Assembly: GCA_964538505.1 (NCBI GenBank)
Contig: CAZIDY010000016.1
Coordinates: 5,940-69,939 of the forward strand
DNA from: Zeimonas sp964538505
GTDB taxonomy: Bacteria > Pseudomonadota > Gammaproteobacteria > Burkholderiales > Burkholderiaceae_E
DNA: 64,000 nt
Direction: 5' to 3'
Positions 32,698 to 42,310 of the stretch are shown piece by piece. The notes beneath the pieces are model-generated. The model was not told the DNA's origin. It saw only the letters and a list, made by a program, of their open reading frames with translations, and made no database searches. A program made the translations under genes and the position numbers. Within the stretch, counting starts at the first letter, position 1; each line of letters opens with the position of its first letter.

Positions 32698-35600
32698 ATG
32701 TTAGCCTCAAAAAATCACTTCCAGCGTCCGGGGATTAGCGTGGCTGCAGGCGAAAAACAACCGATCTCGGAGCGCGTTGCGGGACGACCGACGCTGCTCG
32801 CTGCAGCGATCGCTGCAGCGCTCTCGAGCACCGTTCCTCTGGCCGCCGATGCTGCCGGACTCGGTCGACTCACGGTTCAGTCGGCGCTCGGGCAACCGTT
32901 GCAGGCGGAGGTCGAGGTCACTGCGCTCGGCCGCGAGGAAATCGGGTCGCTCAATGCCCGGCTCGCCTCGCCGGAAGCCTTTCGCCAGGCCGGACTCGAA
33001 TACAACCCGGCGCTCAGCGGGCTGCGTTTCGCGATCGAGCAGCGCCCGGGCGGCGGAGCCATCGTTCGCGTCACTTCGGCGCAGCCCGTCAACGAGCCTT
33101 TCGTCGACCTGCTCGTCGAGCTGAACTGGGCTTCGGGCCGGTTCGTGCGCGAGTACACCTTCCTGCTCGATCCACCGGAGCTGCGGATGGGCCGCGATAC
33201 GCTGGTCGCAGGCGGAGTCGGCACGGCCGTTGCCGCGTCGGCGGCTCCCGTCGCAACGCCGGCGGCTCCGGTTCGCGCACAACCCGTTTCCACGGCACCC
33301 GCGGCGGCGCCTTCGGCCAGCGTTGCTGCGTCGACGTCTTCGCCCACGCCTGCGCCCGCGCCGGCCGCGGCGCCGGCAGCCGATACGCCGAACACCGTTC
33401 GTGTGCGCTCGGGCGACACGCTCGCGAAGATCGCGGCGCGCGTCAAGCCGGCACATGTCACCGTCGATCAGGCGGTGATGGCGATCTACCAGGCGAACCC
33501 GCGTGCCTTCTTCGGAACGGTGCATCAGTTGTTCGCGGGCGCCGATCTGTCGATTCCCGATGCGGCGACGATGAGCGCCGTCGATGCCGCCGCCGCCCGG
33601 CGCGAGATCCGCGCGCAGGCGACTGAGTTCAATGCCTACCGCGCTCGCCTCGCGGCGTCCGCGCGGTCGGTGGAGCCCACTCGCGCGGGTCAGACCGCCG
33701 AAGGCTCGGTGGCCGCGAAGGCCGACGAAGCCAGCGCGCCGGCTGCCAGCGGCGACCAGTTGATGCTCTCCCGTTCGGGCGCCGAGGCCGGTGCCGCTGC
33801 GGGCTCGTCCACCGGTTCCGCGGATGGCGAGGCGGCATCGAGCGCCGAGCGACAGGTCGCGCAGGATGCGGCCTTGCGCGAGCAGCAGGAGCGGGTCAAT
33901 GCGCTCGAGCGCAATGTCGCCGACCTGCAGCGGCTCGTCGAGCTGAAGAACGCCCAGCTGGCCGAGTTACAGAGCCAGGTCGAAGCCGCGCGCGCAGCGG
34001 GCGCCACCGCGAGCGGCACGGTCGGTAGCGTTGTCTCCGCGGCCGACGCTTCCGCGAGTTCCGGCGCAGCAGACGCCCCCGCGGTTTCGGTCGCTGCCGA
34101 CACCGCCGCCCCCGCCCGCGTGGGCGAGGGTGCCGGTACGCCCGACACGAGCGCGGCGACATCGGGCGTCGATACGTCGGTCACGACCTCGAGCACCGAC
34201 ATCTCCGCCGCTGCGGCAAGCACGCCGTCCACTGCATCCGACACAGCGACTCCGGCTGTCACCGCGGCCACCGTCGATTCCTCGCAGCCCGCGCCGGCTG
34301 TGGCCGCGCCCACGCCGGCCGCGACACCGGAACCGGCCGCGACACCGAGCGTGCTGCAATCGCTGATGGACAACCCGCTTGCGCTGCCGGCGCTCGTCGC
34401 CATCGCGCTTGGTCTCGGTGCCTACGGCGTGTACGCGGTGCGGCGTCGCAAGAAGGGCGCCGAGTTCGAGGACAGCCTGAGCTCGGCCGACGCCTTCACG
34501 GCGAACTCGTTGTTCGGCTCCACGGGCGGGCAGGCGGTCGACACGCATGCCAGCCTGTTCGCGACCAGCGCACGCGACAGCGGTGTCGATGTTCATTCGA
34601 CCGAAGTCGATCCAATCGCCGAGGCCGAGGTCTACATCGCCTACGGTCGTGAAGCGCAGGCCGAGGAGATCCTGAAGGAGGCGCTCAAGCGTCAGCCCGA
34701 GCGCCAGGCGATCCGCCTGAAGCTGCTCGAGATCCACGCCGCCCGCAAGGATCCGGTCGCCTTCGGCGCACTCGCGCAGGAGATGTACGACCAGGCCGGC
34801 GGACTGAACGAGGAATGGGCGAAAGTCGTCACGCTGGGTCTGGCGATCGATCCGGCCAATCCACTGTACACGGGGCAGGGCGAAGGCGCTGCAGTCGCGC
34901 AACCCGCGGACGACGATGGCGCACCGGTTGCGACGGCGGATGCCGATGAGGTCCCGGCCATCGCCGATCTGGGCGAGGAAGCCGATGCCGCCGCCGCGAT
35001 GTTCGGCGGAACGGCGAAACCGGGGTCAGACCACGGTTTCCCCAGCCTGCCCGGCTCTTTCGCCGAAACGATGCCGATGGACGGCGGCGAGGCCACGTCG
35101 CAGGAAGCCGCGCAAATCGACGACCACGAGGTTCCCGCGCTCGACTTCGATCTCGATCTCGAGACGACGGTCGGTCGGGCAGGCAGCGAGCTCGCCGCGC
35201 GGGACGCAGACGAGGCCGACGTGCCGTCGCAGGACTCGGAGCTCGAGCGCGCGATCGGCGGACGCTTCGAGCTGCCGTCGCTCGACCTCGGCGCTTCCGC
35301 CACACAGGAGGACGGATCGCCCGCCGGCGAGCCGGCGACGAGCGACGAAGTTCCGGCGCTCGCCGATCTCGGCGACTTCAAGATCGACCTGCCGTCGCTC
35401 GAGGAGATCGATTCGCGTGGCGCGAATCCCGACGATGACGAGCTTCCGGCGATCGACCTCGCCGATCTGGGCACCGGCCGCCCCGCGCTGGGCAATCTCG
35501 ATCTTTCGTCGATCGATCTCGAGCTGTCCGACGGCGACGTCGGGCTCGCCCAGGCCGACACCGCGGTTGCACCGCAGGTCGAGTCGTCGCGCTGGCAGGA

Positions 35601-35745
35601 GATGGCCACCAAGCTCGATCTCGCTTCGGCCTACGAGGAGATCGGCGACAAGGAAGGCGCGCGCGAGCTGCTGCAGGAAGTGGTCGACGGCGGCGACGCC
35701 TCGCAGCAGCAGAAAGCACGCACGATGCTCGCGAAGATCGGCTGA
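32698..35745 (+). CDS. fimV: FimV-like polar landmark / type IV pilus assembly protein
   Basis: This 1015-residue inner-membrane protein has an N-terminal signal region (about residues 30–52) and the FimV N-terminal domain (GLGRLTVQSALGQPLQAEVEV). A LysM peptidoglycan-binding motif follows near residues 230–290 (VRVRSGDTLAKIAARV), then a coiled coil (about 385–430), a Pro/Ala-rich linker and a transmembrane helix near 565. The cytoplasmic tail is acidic, with repeated VPALxDLG-like motifs and a TPR-like C-terminal FimV domain (LDLASAYEEIGDKEGARELL). It organises the cell pole and pilus secretion. A repeat element encodes KPGSDHG within the tail. There is no clear ribosome site; a GTG at 32740 is another possible start. 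Confidence 0.9.
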   Translation: MLASKNHFQRPGISVAAGEKQPISERVAGRPTLLAAAIAAALSSTVPLAADAAGLGRLTVQSALGQPLQAEVEVTALGREEIGSLNARLASPEAFRQAGLEYNPALSGLRFAIEQRPGGGAIVRVTSAQPVNEPFVDLLVELNWASGRFVREYTFLLDPPELRMGRDTLVAGGVGTAVAASAAPVATPAAPVRAQPVSTAPAAAPSASVAASTSSPTPAPAPAAAPAADTPNTVRVRSGDTLAKIAARVKPAHVTVDQAVMAIYQANPRAFFGTVHQLFAGADLSIPDAATMSAVDAAAARREIRAQATEFNAYRARLAASARSVEPTRAGQTAEGSVAAKADEASAPAASGDQLMLSRSGAEAGAAAGSSTGSADGEAASSAERQVAQDAALREQQERVNALERNVADLQRLVELKNAQLAELQSQVEAARAAGATASGTVGSVVSAADASASSGAADAPAVSVAADTAAPARVGEGAGTPDTSAATSGVDTSVTTSSTDISAAAASTPSTASDTATPAVTAATVDSSQPAPAVAAPTPAATPEPAATPSVLQSLMDNPLALPALVAIALGLGAYGVYAVRRRKKGAEFEDSLSSADAFTANSLFGSTGGQAVDTHASLFATSARDSGVDVHSTEVDPIAEAEVYIAYGREAQAEEILKEALKRQPERQAIRLKLLEIHAARKDPVAFGALAQEMYDQAGGLNEEWAKVVTLGLAIDPANPLYTGQGEGAAVAQPADDDGAPVATADADEVPAIADLGEEADAAAAMFGGTAKPGSDHGFPSLPGSFAETMPMDGGEATSQEAAQIDDHEVPALDFDLDLETTVGRAGSELAARDADEADVPSQDSELERAIGGRFELPSLDLGASATQEDGSPAGEPATSDEVPALADLGDFKIDLPSLEEIDSRGANPDDDELPAIDLADLGTGRPALGNLDLSSIDLELSDGDVGLAQADTAVAPQVESSRWQEMATKLDLASAYEEIGDKEGARELLQEVVDGGDASQQQKARTMLAKIG
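35017..35043. repeat. GGGGTCAGACC element, in-frame copy within fimV
   Basis: Bases 35017–35038 match 45639–45660 over 22 positions (core CCGGGGTCAGACCACGGTT). Here the element is translated as KPGSDHGF in the acidic tail of FimV. It is half of the long palindrome seen between metZ and the napH-like gene. Confidence 0.7.
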
Positions 35746-35752
35746 CGAAGGC

Positions 35753-36547
35753 TTGTCGCGTCATGCGCTGACGGTCGCCTACGACGGAAGCGCCTTTTCG
35801 GGCTGGCAGACCCAGCCCGGCGGCGCGACCGCGCAGGACACGCTCGAACGCGCGCTGTCGGCGATCGCCGGCGAATCGATCGACACCGTTTGTGCCGGCC
35901 GCACCGACGCCGGCGTGCACGCGCTGCGCCAGGTCGTGCATTTCGACACGACGGCATCGCGGCCGTTGTCGGCGTGGGTGCGCGGCGTCAATGCGCACCT
36001 GCCGGCGTCGATCGCCGTGCGCAGCGCCACCGCCGTGCCGGATTCGTTCCATGCCCGCTACGGCGCCGCGCGAAGGCGCTATCGTTACCTGCTGTACCGC
36101 TCCGGGGTGCGTCATCCATTGCTTGCGCAGCGGGCCGGCTGGACCTTCCGCGAGGTCGACGTCGGGCACATGCGTACTGCCGCACACTGCCTGCTCGGCG
36201 AGCACGATTTCTCGGCGTTCCGCTCGGCGCAATGCCAGGCCGCATCGCCGGTACGCCGGCTCGACGAACTCTCGCTGCTTGAACGGGGGCCCTTCGTCGT
36301 GTTCACCTTCGTGGCCAACGCGTTCCTGCACCACATGATCCGCAATATCGTCGGCTCGCTGCTCGCGGTCGGAGAGGGCCGGCACGCGCCCGGCTGGATC
36401 GCCGAGCTGCTCGCCGCGCGCGACCGCCGCGCGGCCGCTGCCACCTTTGCACCCGACGGCCTGTATCTCGACGGAGCGCAGTATGACGAGCACTTCGCGG
36501 TGCCGTCGTGGAGCGAGAGCGACGAGTTCTTCGAGGCATTGCGATGA
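35753..36547 (+). CDS. truA: tRNA pseudouridine(38–40) synthase
   Basis: The 264-residue enzyme makes pseudouridine in the anticodon arm of tRNAs. Signatures: LTVAYDGSAFSGWQTQP at the start, the catalytic aspartate Asp52 in CAGRTDAGVHAL, and FVANAFLHHMIRNIVGSLL near the end. The best start is a TTG seven bases after the fimV stop; no in-frame ATG exists at the expected place. Its stop overlaps the trpF ATG. The fimV–truA–trpF order is typical of betaproteobacteria. Confidence 0.93.
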   Translation: MSRHALTVAYDGSAFSGWQTQPGGATAQDTLERALSAIAGESIDTVCAGRTDAGVHALRQVVHFDTTASRPLSAWVRGVNAHLPASIAVRSATAVPDSFHARYGAARRRYRYLLYRSGVRHPLLAQRAGWTFREVDVGHMRTAAHCLLGEHDFSAFRSAQCQAASPVRRLDELSLLERGPFVVFTFVANAFLHHMIRNIVGSLLAVGEGRHAPGWIAELLAARDRRAAAATFAPDGLYLDGAQYDEHFAVPSWSESDEFFEALR

Positions 36548-37218
36548 GCCGCACGCGGATCAAGTTCTGCGGCATCGTCGACGCACGCGATGCGCGCGAC
36601 GCGGCTGTGCTCGGTGCCGACGCGATCGGGTTCGTGTTCTACCGGCGCAGCCCGCGCGCGGTCGACCTCGCGCACGCCGCCGGCCTGCGGCGCACGCTGC
36701 CGTCGTATGTCGCCGCGGTCGGGCTGTTCGTCGATGCACAACCCGACGAGGTGCGACGCATCGCGGGTGCGGTCGGTCTCGACGCGCTGCAGTTTCACGG
36801 CAGCGAATCGGCACAGCTGTGCGAGGCGTCGACGCCGCCCGGCGTTCGCTGGTGGCGCGCCGTGCGAATGCGCGCCGAGGCCGATTTGCTAGAATCGTTC
36901 GTTTCCTTCGAGCGCGCCGAGGCCCTGTTGCTCGATTCGTTCAGTCCCGCCTACGGCGGCAGCGGAACGGCCTTCGACTGGTCCTGGGTCCCGGCGCATC
37001 GGCCGCTCCCGATCGTTCTGTCCGGCGGCCTCGGGTCCGGGAACGTCGCCGAAGCGATCGAGCGGGTACGTCCCGATGCCGTCGACGTCTCCAGCGGCAT
37101 CCAGGCCGACGCCGCCGATGGAACGCCGCGAGGCGATCCTCGCCGGAAGTCCGCTCAACGCATGGAGCGATTCGTCGCCGAGGTACTGCGGGCCGACGCC
37201 GCACGTTCAACCGAATGA
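36544..37218 (+). CDS. trpF: Phosphoribosylanthranilate isomerase
   Basis: The 224-residue TIM barrel converts phosphoribosylanthranilate to CdRP in tryptophan synthesis. Family segments: RIKFCGIVDARDA with the catalytic cysteine, FVFYRRSPRAVD, QFHGSES, LLLDSF and VLSGGLGSGNV. The phosphate-binding end reads DVSSGIQADAADGTPRGDPRRKS, several residues longer than the usual SSGVE-x-PGxKD stretch. The ATG overlaps the truA stop, and the stop overlaps the trpB ATG. Confidence 0.94.
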   Translation: MSRTRIKFCGIVDARDARDAAVLGADAIGFVFYRRSPRAVDLAHAAGLRRTLPSYVAAVGLFVDAQPDEVRRIAGAVGLDALQFHGSESAQLCEASTPPGVRWWRAVRMRAEADLLESFVSFERAEALLLDSFSPAYGGSGTAFDWSWVPAHRPLPIVLSGGLGSGNVAEAIERVRPDAVDVSSGIQADAADGTPRGDPRRKSAQRMERFVAEVLRADAARSTE

Positions 37219-38417
37219 ATCCGTACGACCTTCCCGATGCCACGGGCCACTTCGGCCCCTACGGCGGACGCTTCGTTGCCGAGACGCTGGTGCACGCGCT
37301 CGACGAGCTGTGCGAGGCGTGGGAGCGCTATCGCAACGATCCCGCGTTCGTCGCCGAGCTCGACTACGAGCTCGCGCATTTCGTCGGTCGACCCTCGCCG
37401 GTGTATCACGCGAAACGCTGGTCCGAGCGGCTTGGCGGCGCGCAGATCTGGTTCAAGCGCGAAGACCTCAACCACACCGGCGCGCACAAGATCAACAACA
37501 CGGTGGGGCAGGCACTGCTCGCCGCGCGCATGGGCAAGCCGCGCGTGATCGCCGAAACGGGTGCCGGCCAGCACGGCGTCGCCACCGCCACCGTTGCGGC
37601 CCGCCACGGCATGCGCTGCGTCGTCTACATGGGCGCCGACGACATCGTGCGCCAGAAGCAGAACGTCTACCGGATGAAGCTGCTCGGCGCCGAGGTGGTG
37701 TCGGTGGAAAGCGGCTCGCGCACGCTGAAGGACGCGTTGAACGAAGCGATGCGCGACTGGGTCGCCAACGTCGAGGACACGTTCTACATCATCGGCACGG
37801 TTGCCGGTCCGCACCCGTATCCGGCGATGGTGCGCGATTTCCAGGCGGTGATCGGCAACGAGTGCAGGCGCCAGATGCCGGAGATGATCGGTCGACAGCC
37901 CGATGTCGTCGTTGCCTGCGTGGGCGGCGGCTCGAATGCGATCGGCATTTTCCATCCGTACATCGAGCTGCAGGACGTGCAGCTGGTCGGCGTCGAGGCG
38001 GGCGGCGACGGCCTGGCAACCGGCCGGCATTCGGCTTCGCTCACCGCCGGGGTTCCCGGCGTGCTGCACGGCAATCGCACCTATCTGCTGCAGGACGAAG
38101 ACGGACAGATCCTCGACACACATTCGGTGTCGGCCGGGCTCGACTATCCCGGTGTCGGGCCGGAGCACGCGTGGCTGAAGGACAGCGGACGCGCGCAGTA
38201 CGTCGTCGTCGACGACGACGAGGCGCTCGCCGCCTTCCACGACTGCTGTCGCATCGAAGGGATCCTGCCCGCACTCGAGTCGAGCCATGCGCTCGCGCAC
38301 GCGGCGCGCATCGCGCCGACGATGCCGAAAGACCGCGCGATCCTCGTCAACCTGTCGGGCCGCGGCGACAAGGACATGCACACCGTCGCGCAACGCGCCG
38401 GCCTCGATCTCGAATGA
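37215..38417 (+). CDS. trpB: Tryptophan synthase beta chain
   Basis: The 400-residue PLP enzyme condenses indole and serine. The PLP lysine is Lys92 in NHTGAHKINN; the phosphate-binding loop GGGSNAIGIF and the start MNPYDLPDATGHFGPYGGRF are typical. It overlaps trpF and trpA by four bases each (ATGA), so the three are co-translated. Complete, with no unusual features. Confidence 0.97.
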   Translation: MNPYDLPDATGHFGPYGGRFVAETLVHALDELCEAWERYRNDPAFVAELDYELAHFVGRPSPVYHAKRWSERLGGAQIWFKREDLNHTGAHKINNTVGQALLAARMGKPRVIAETGAGQHGVATATVAARHGMRCVVYMGADDIVRQKQNVYRMKLLGAEVVSVESGSRTLKDALNEAMRDWVANVEDTFYIIGTVAGPHPYPAMVRDFQAVIGNECRRQMPEMIGRQPDVVVACVGGGSNAIGIFHPYIELQDVQLVGVEAGGDGLATGRHSASLTAGVPGVLHGNRTYLLQDEDGQILDTHSVSAGLDYPGVGPEHAWLKDSGRAQYVVVDDDEALAAFHDCCRIEGILPALESSHALAHAARIAPTMPKDRAILVNLSGRGDKDMHTVAQRAGLDLE

Positions 38418-39259
38418 CACGTCTCGCCGGTACCTTCGCGCGTCTCGCCGCCGGCGGACGCAAGGCGCTGATTCCGTACGTCACTACCGGCTACCCGCAG
38501 CGCGAGCTGGCGCTGCCGATCCTGCACGCGCTCGTCGAAGGCGGCGCAGACATGCTCGAGCTCGGCGTGCCGTTTTCCGACCCGATGGCCGACGGACCGG
38601 TAATCCAGGCGGCGAACGAGCACGTGCTCTCGCTCGGCATCGGGCTGCGCGACGTGCTCGAGATCGTGCGCGCGTTCCGCGCGCACGACACGACCACGCC
38701 GATCGTGCTGATGGGTTATGCGAACCCGATCGAGCGCTTCGGCGTGCAGCCCTTTCTCGACGCGGCAGCGGCTGCCGGCGTCGACGGCGTGCTCGTCGTC
38801 GACTACCCGCCCGAGGAGTGCGCCAGCTTCGCCGAAGCCGCACGTGCGGTCGGCATCGATCCGCTGTTCCTGCTCGCGCCCACGTCCACCGACGCGCGCA
38901 TCGAGCGCGTGCTCGCCGCGGCGAGCGGCTACGTGTATTACGTGTCGCTGAAAGGAACGACGGGCGGCACGCTCGACGCCGGCGAGGTCGTCGCGCGCGT
39001 CGCGGCGATCCGTGCGCGCACGTCGCTGCCGGTCGGCGTGGGTTTCGGCATCCGCGACGGCGCGACCGCGCGTGCCGTTGCACGCGCGGCCGATGCCGTG
39101 ATCATCGGCACGCGAACGATCGAGGTGCTGCGTGACGGACCGGCCGCGCAGGCGCCGCAGCGCGCCCGCGAGTTCGTCGCGTCGATCCGTGCGGCGCTCG
39201 ATGCTTCCGATGAGGCGCCCAATGACGCGCCCGACCCACTTCCGGGGAATCCGCGATGA
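38414..39259 (+). CDS. trpA: Tryptophan synthase alpha chain
   Basis: The 281-residue TIM barrel releases indole from indole-glycerol phosphate. The catalytic glutamate and aspartate are in DMLELGVPFSDPMADGP and GVLVVDYPPEE; the phosphate loop is VGFGIRDGATARAV. It overlaps trpB upstream and accD downstream. The C-terminus has a short acidic, proline-containing extension (DEAPNDAPDPLPGNPR) beyond the usual end. Confidence 0.97.
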   Translation: MTRLAGTFARLAAGGRKALIPYVTTGYPQRELALPILHALVEGGADMLELGVPFSDPMADGPVIQAANEHVLSLGIGLRDVLEIVRAFRAHDTTTPIVLMGYANPIERFGVQPFLDAAAAAGVDGVLVVDYPPEECASFAEAARAVGIDPLFLLAPTSTDARIERVLAAASGYVYYVSLKGTTGGTLDAGEVVARVAAIRARTSLPVGVGFGIRDGATARAVARAADAVIIGTRTIEVLRDGPAAQAPQRAREFVASIRAALDASDEAPNDAPDPLPGNPR

Positions 39260-40125
39260 CCTGGCTCGACAAGCTGCTGCCGCCGCGCATCAAGCGTTCG
39301 CCTGCCGGCGGCAAGAAGGTTCCCGAGGGCGTCTGGGTCAAGTGCCCGTCGTGCGACGCCGTGCTCTATTCGGCCGACCTCGAAGCGAACCTGAACGTCT
39401 GCCCGAAATGTGCGCACCACATGCGCCTGTCGGCGCGCAAGCGGCTCGACCTGCTGCTCGATGCCGAAGGGCGCTACGAGATCGGCCATGAGGTGCTTCC
39501 GGTCGACGCGCTGAAGTTCAAGGACAGCCGCAAGTATCCCGAGCGCCTGCGCGAGGCGATCGACGAGACCGGCGAAACCGATGCGCTGATCGTGCAGGGC
39601 GGTTCGATCCGCACGATTCCTGTCGTGGCCGCGTGCTTCGAGTTCGACTTCATGGGCGGCTCGATGGGCTCGGTGGTGGGCGAGCGTTTCGCGCGCGGCG
39701 TGCAGGCGGCGATCGAGCAGCGCGTGCCCTTCGTCTCGATCGCGTCCTCGGGCGGGGCGCGCATGCAGGAAGGGCTGCTGTCGCTGATGCAGATGTCGAA
39801 GACGACCGCAATGCTCGCGCGACTGAGCGAGAAGAAGTTGCCCTACATCTCGGTGCTCACCGATCCGACGATGGGCGGCGTGTCGGCGAGCTTCTGCTTC
39901 CTGGGCGACGTCGTCATGGCGGAGCCGCGTGCGCTGATCGGCTTCGCCGGTCCGCGCGTCATCGAGCAGACGGTGCGCACCAAGCTGCCCGAGGGATTCC
40001 AGCGCAGCGAGTTCCTGCTCGAGAAGGGCGCGATCGACTGCATCGTCGATCGTCGGCAGATGCGCGATGAGATCGCGCGGCTGCTCGCGATGCTGTGCCG
40101 GCAGCCGAGCGAGGCGCTCGCCTGA
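39256..40125 (+). CDS. accD: Acetyl-CoA carboxylase carboxyltransferase subunit beta
   Basis: The 289-residue subunit, with AccA, transfers the carboxyl group from biotin to acetyl-CoA. The zinc ribbon cysteines are Cys30, Cys33, Cys49 and Cys52 (VKCPSCD and NVCPKCAHH). Carboxyltransferase motifs are FEFDFMGGSMGSVVGER and SSGGARMQEGLLSLMQM. It sits between trpA and folC as in other betaproteobacteria, overlapping both. Confidence 0.97.
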   Translation: MTWLDKLLPPRIKRSPAGGKKVPEGVWVKCPSCDAVLYSADLEANLNVCPKCAHHMRLSARKRLDLLLDAEGRYEIGHEVLPVDALKFKDSRKYPERLREAIDETGETDALIVQGGSIRTIPVVAACFEFDFMGGSMGSVVGERFARGVQAAIEQRVPFVSIASSGGARMQEGLLSLMQMSKTTAMLARLSEKKLPYISVLTDPTMGGVSASFCFLGDVVMAEPRALIGFAGPRVIEQTVRTKLPEGFQRSEFLLEKGAIDCIVDRRQMRDEIARLLAMLCRQPSEALA

Positions 40126-41408
40126 TGTCGATGTCGCTCGCCGACTGGCTCGCGCGGATCGAGGCGCTGCATCCGAAGACGATCGATCTCGGTCTCGAGC
40201 GCGTGCAGGCGGTGGCGCAGCGACTGTCGCTGTCACTCTCGGGCGCCGTGTTCACCGTCGGCGGCACGAACGGCAAGGGCTCGAGCTGCGCGATGCTCGA
40301 GGCGATCCTGTTCGCCGCCGGATATCGCGTCGGCCTGTACACGTCGCCGCACCTCGTGCGCTTCAACGAGCGCATCCGTGTAGGCGGGCGCGAAGCCTCC
40401 GACGACGCGATCGTCGAGCAGTTCGAGGCGGTGCAGGCGGCACGCGGCGACACGCCGCTCACCTACTTCGAGTTCACGACGCTCGCTGCGCTGCGCCTGT
40501 TCAGCGGCGAACGCCTCGACGCGGTGATCCTGGAGGTCGGCCTCGGCGGCCGGCTCGACGCAGTGAATATCGTCGATGCCGATTGTGCGATCGTCACCAG
40601 CATCGATGTCGACCATGCGGAGTATCTCGGCGACACGCGCGAGCGCGTCGGCTGGGAGAAGGCGCACATCTTCCGGCCGAACCGTCCGGCGATCTGCAGC
40701 GACCCGATGCCGCCCGAATCGCTGGTCGAGCACGCGCAGGCGATCGGGGCCGATCTGTGGCTGTGCGGACGAGATTTCCACTACGTCGGCGACCATCAGC
40801 AGTGGTCGTATCGCGGGCGCGCGCAGCGACGCAGCTCGATTGCGTATCCGGCGCTGCGCGGTGCCAACCAGCTGCTCAATGCGTCGGGCGTGCTTGCCGC
40901 GCTCGAGGCGCTGCGCGCACAACTGCCGGTGAGCCAGCAGGCGGTGCGGCAGGGCTTCGCCGAGGTCGAGCTGCCCGGGCGCTTCCAGGTGCTGCCCGGC
41001 ATGCCCACCGTCGTGCTCGACGTCGCGCACAATCCGCACGCCGCCGCGCATCTGGCGAGCAACCTCGACTCGATGGGGCGCGCCGGACGCAACTACGCCG
41101 TCTTCGGCGTGATGCGCGACAAGGACGTCGACGGCATCGTCGCGGCGCTGAGCGATCGATTCGATCGCTGGTTCGTCACCGATCTGCCGGGCGAGCGCGC
41201 AGCGAGCGCAACGTGGATTGCCGAGCGGCTGCACGCGGCGGGAATCGGCAGCGAGCCGCACTCCACACCTACCGAAGCACTCGCAGCGGCGCGTGCCGCT
41301 GCGCAGCCGAATGATAGAATCATTGCCTTCGGATCGTTCCTCACTGTCGCGGACATCCTTTCCAGTCGTGCCAGCTCGCCGGATCCGTCCCTCCGACGTT
41401 CCCACTGA
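40125..41408 (+). CDS. folC: Folylpolyglutamate synthase / dihydrofolate synthase
   Basis: The 427-residue Mur-ligase-fold enzyme adds glutamate to folates. The P-loop is VGGTNGKGSSCAMLEAIL; ILEVGLGGRLDAVN and the DVDHAEYLG metal segment follow; the C-terminal domain has DVAHNPHAA. The ATG overlaps the accD stop (TGATG). Near its 3' end an AT-rich palindrome interrupts the otherwise GC-rich coding sequence. Confidence 0.95.
   Translation: MSMSLADWLARIEALHPKTIDLGLERVQAVAQRLSLSLSGAVFTVGGTNGKGSSCAMLEAILFAAGYRVGLYTSPHLVRFNERIRVGGREASDDAIVEQFEAVQAARGDTPLTYFEFTTLAALRLFSGERLDAVILEVGLGGRLDAVNIVDADCAIVTSIDVDHAEYLGDTRERVGWEKAHIFRPNRPAICSDPMPPESLVEHAQAIGADLWLCGRDFHYVGDHQQWSYRGRAQRRSSIAYPALRGANQLLNASGVLAALEALRAQLPVSQQAVRQGFAEVELPGRFQVLPGMPTVVLDVAHNPHAAAHLASNLDSMGRAGRNYAVFGVMRDKDVDGIVAALSDRFDRWFVTDLPGERAASATWIAERLHAAGIGSEPHSTPTEALAAARAAAQPNDRIIAFGSFLTVADILSSRASSPDPSLRRSH
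41310..41324. other. AT-rich palindrome within folC
   Basis: AATGAT-AGA-ATCATT lies in the folC coding region, 120 bases before the SPOR gene. It contains TAGAAT, a -10-like hexamer, but no -35 is evident. It is either chance coding or an internal promoter or operator for the downstream genes. Confidence 0.2.
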
Positions 41409-41443
41409 AGCGCAGTCCGCAGCCGCGGCACCTCGTTCCGCAG

Positions 41444-42310
41444 ATGGCGCGTCGTAATCCAGCCGACGGCGCCGCGCTCGATCCGGCCCTCACCCAGAAG
41501 AAGCGTGCGCGTCGACGCCTCGTCGGCGCCGTGACGCTGGGCATCATCGCCGCACTCGTGCTTCCGCTCGTGCTCGACTCCGAACCGCGGCAGACGATCA
41601 GCGACGTCGAGATCGAGATTCCGCCGCGTGAAGCGGCGTTGCCCGAGGTCGATCTGCCGAAGCCGGAGGACGCTGCGATCGCGTCGCCCGGCGTCGAGGA
41701 GATCGTCGTGCCGCCGTCGCCGTCGGAGCCGGTTGCGCAGCCCACGTCCGATCCGAAAGCGGTGGCACGCGTCGATCCCGAGTCGCCTGCACCCGCCGAA
41801 GCGCCAGCGGCCACGGCCGAGTCCGCTGCCCGTCCGCAGAGCGCCTCGAAAGTGCCGGCGCCGTCCCAGTCGAAAGCTCCCGCGTCGGCAAAGAACGACG
41901 CGCCCAGCGCGGCGCCGAAGACCGCGCCGGCTGCAGCCTCGAAGACCGCGCCGGCTGCAGCGGCGAAGCCCGCTCCCGCCGCGGCACCCAGGCCTGCTCG
42001 CGCCGAAGCGCCGAAGGTTGCCACCGCGCAGCCGCGCGCCGAAACGGCCACCGCGTCCGGCACCCGCTATGCGCTGCAGGTCGGCGCGTTCGCGAATGCC
42101 GGCAGCGCGCGGGCGCAGCTCGACAAGGCACGGCGCACCGGGCTTCGCGCGTATACCGAGACCGTGAAGACCGCGCAGGGCGAACGCACTCGCGTTCGGG
42201 TCGGACCGTTCCCGAGTCGCGAGGAGGCGGAGAAGGCGCGCGCTACGCTGAAACTCGCCGGGATCGAATCGGCCGTCGTGGATGCCGGTGCCGTGCAGGG
42301 CACTCGGTGA
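41444..42310 (+). CDS. DedD-like SPOR-domain protein
   Basis: This 288-residue inner-membrane division protein has a short cytoplasmic start, one transmembrane helix (about residues 25–45, RRLVGAVTLGIIAALVLPLV) and a long Ala/Pro/Lys-rich periplasmic linker with repeats such as KTAPAAA. The C-terminal SPOR domain (RYALQVGAFANAGSARAQL to GIESAVVDAG) binds denuded peptidoglycan at the septum. The order folC–SPOR–cvpA–purF is conserved. Its stop overlaps the cvpA GTG. Confidence 0.9.
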   Translation: MARRNPADGAALDPALTQKKRARRRLVGAVTLGIIAALVLPLVLDSEPRQTISDVEIEIPPREAALPEVDLPKPEDAAIASPGVEEIVVPPSPSEPVAQPTSDPKAVARVDPESPAPAEAPAATAESAARPQSASKVPAPSQSKAPASAKNDAPSAAPKTAPAAASKTAPAAAAKPAPAAAPRPARAEAPKVATAQPRAETATASGTRYALQVGAFANAGSARAQLDKARRTGLRAYTETVKTAQGERTRVRVGPFPSREEAEKARATLKLAGIESAVVDAGAVQGTR

